A stretch of 64,000 nt of DNA from Armigeres subalbatus (lineage: Eukaryota > Arthropoda > Insecta > Diptera > Culicidae), in assembly GCF_024139115.2 (NCBI RefSeq), contig NW_026943277.1, positions 1,178,001 through 1,242,000 of the forward strand. Direction: 5' to 3'. The notes under the pieces are model-generated. The model saw only the letters and a list, made by a program, of their open reading frames with translations, did not search any database and was not told the origin of the DNA. Position 1 is the first letter of the stretch. Each line of letters begins with the position of its first letter. Shown here piece by piece: positions 62,733 through 64,000 of this stretch. The position numbers and the translations under genes were made by a program.

Positions 62733-64000
62733 ATGAGTAGCCGCTTTCTCAACTGTTGTAGGCCGTTTGATGGAAAAAAGTGTTCAAAAGAGTTACGAAA
62801 TCTCACCGAAAGCACCATAGATAAACTGAAAGCGACTGGTTATGCTCCAATGTCCACATTGAATACAAATTTACGCATTTGCACGTCCTGCCGTCTAAAC
62901 GTTGACAAAAGAGCAATCTGTATATCATCGGTTGAGCAGAGCGCAGGAAGTTCGAAAACGACAGCAACTGAGGAATTGCCAGATGTATCGACAACAACTG
63001 AGGAATTACCAGAAGTATTAAGTGCTGAGAGCCTTGCCACCGTACCATCAGCGAAATCTGTTTCAACAAATCAATCGGAAGATGAGTGTATCCAAAAGGT
63101 CAACATCGAACGCTTTAACGAGGGCATAGCTGGGATAAAAGTGACTCCGATTAAATGGAGTAAGATGGACTACGTTTATTACCCGGAGAAAAAATACCGT
63201 GAAATAAACGAAGCTGTACGAAGAAACCTCTTCAAATTAGGACCTGATGATGTGGAAAATACAGACTACGATGAGGTAATTATAAATATGAAGGAAAGGT
63301 TCTCGAATGCAGCCACGACAAGGAAAGAAAAATTATTGATTTTGTCGATGCTGCCAAGTTCGTGGTCTATTCAGGATGCCATTGATGAGTTCAAAACCAA
63401 TAGAAATACAGTAAAAGAGGCAAAACAATTGAAGAATAACTGTCTTTCAACCAAAAATACTAGGTCTAGTACTGCATTAACAGATGAGACAAAAGAAATA
63501 GTAGTTCAATATTTTGAAGATGATGAAGTAAGTCGAGCTATGCCTGGTCAAAAAGATTATGTATCAGTAAAAAGATGGAAAGCGTCAAGCAATCCAAAAA
63601 CGATTAATGATGACGACTTTGAAAGAAGCGTACACACGCTTCAAGGAAATTCACGATAATATTAAAATAGGTTTTTCCTCATTTGCAAGCCTTCGGCCAA
63701 GGCAATGTAAGCTTCTTTCCAATTCAGGAACACATAATGTGTGTGTGTGCACAACCCATGAGAATATTAATCTTATTTTACATAGTTTGAAAAGAATCAA
63801 TTTAACAAAGGATATTAAAATGTTAACTGGTAGTCTTTTGTGTGAAAATACAACATCAAATTGCTATCTACGGTCTTGTTCGGATTGTCCAGATTCTTCA
63901 TCATTGGAAAATACTTTATTCGCTGAGTTTGAAGAAAAATATATTGATCAGTTATCATTTGAGCAATGGGTGACCACGGATAGGTGTGACATAGAAACTA
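62733..64000 (+). pseudogene. Uncharacterised Cys-rich/HTH protein, frameshifted, runs off window
   Basis: I do not recognise a named family. The N-terminus has Cys at positions 8, 9, 17, 50 and 53, a zinc-finger-like arrangement. A Thr/Glu-rich hinge follows with a repeated TEELP motif, then a probable helix-turn-helix (SWSIQDAIDEFKTNRNTVKEA, about residues 213-233). The first frame stops at 63659. A different frame, entered at the A5 run 63569-63573, continues to 64000 with KIGFSSFASLRPRQC, GTHNVCVCTTHEN and a Cys-rich CYLRSCSDC. The second frame is open to the window edge, so one extra A explains the break. A transposon-encoded protein is likely from the single-exon form and HTH, but this is inference. 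Confidence 0.65.

Overview
The window looks like nuclear DNA of an Aedes (culicine) mosquito. It is AT-rich and intron-bearing. It carries four copies of a tRNA-derived SINE that looks like Feilai, two Ty1/copia elements, several non-LTR retrotransposons and many small inverted-repeat DNA transposons. One gene belongs to the insect 27-kDa haemolymph protein family. Everything here was read by eye, so family names rest on recognised motifs and not on database searches.

Host genes. (1) A DUF1397-type secreted haemolymph protein lies on the + strand at 12330-13417, with a TATA box near 10996. (2) A very large SNF2-family ATPase of the RAD54L2/ARIP4 type lies on the - strand, from the Met at 57444 to the stop at 31292. 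It has six coding exons, and the nearest upstream boundary is a 5'UTR splice acceptor at 57506. The exon phases add up to 2832 codons only if one missing base near 44939-44942 is allowed for. An in-frame TAG also sits at 44045-44047. (3) A possible two-exon 50-aa gene lies on the + strand at 40082-40329, inside the last ARIP4 intron. (4) At the right edge an uncharacterised Cys-rich/HTH protein starts at 62733. It has a one-base slip in an A5 run and continues past the window.

Transposon layout. 1-2956: a 198-bp MITE, then a non-coding DNA element (copy A, 702-2956, 6-bp TSD) holding a hAT-like MITE that itself holds a Feilai-like SINE. 4636-5960: a 23-bp-period satellite. 6285-10470: two relatives of a hAT-type element, one of which (7227-10466, TSD GAGTAGAA) carries about 2.7 kb of the same satellite. 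14540-22015: a + strand LINE meets a - strand LINE. The latter is cut by a hAT-like element (16439-18321) and by a MITE (18857-21692) that contains copy B (19034-21667) of the 6-bp-TSD family. 22641-26640: a decayed copia element. 28633-31291: nothing recognised. 32815-34504: a 5'-truncated LINE with an ACGTGA-rich insertion. 45849-52056: a second copia element inside the 7.4-kb ARIP4 intron, cut by a 2.9-kb foldback element (46848-49784, TSD CCAGTAAA). 57849-61605: a short tandem duplication, a full-length tRNA-SINE, a ~63-bp satellite and two more MITEs.

The recurring theme is that inverted-repeat elements with clear target-site duplications carry, or are built from, short tandem arrays with hairpin potential. 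Many insertions are nested, so their relative ages can be read directly.
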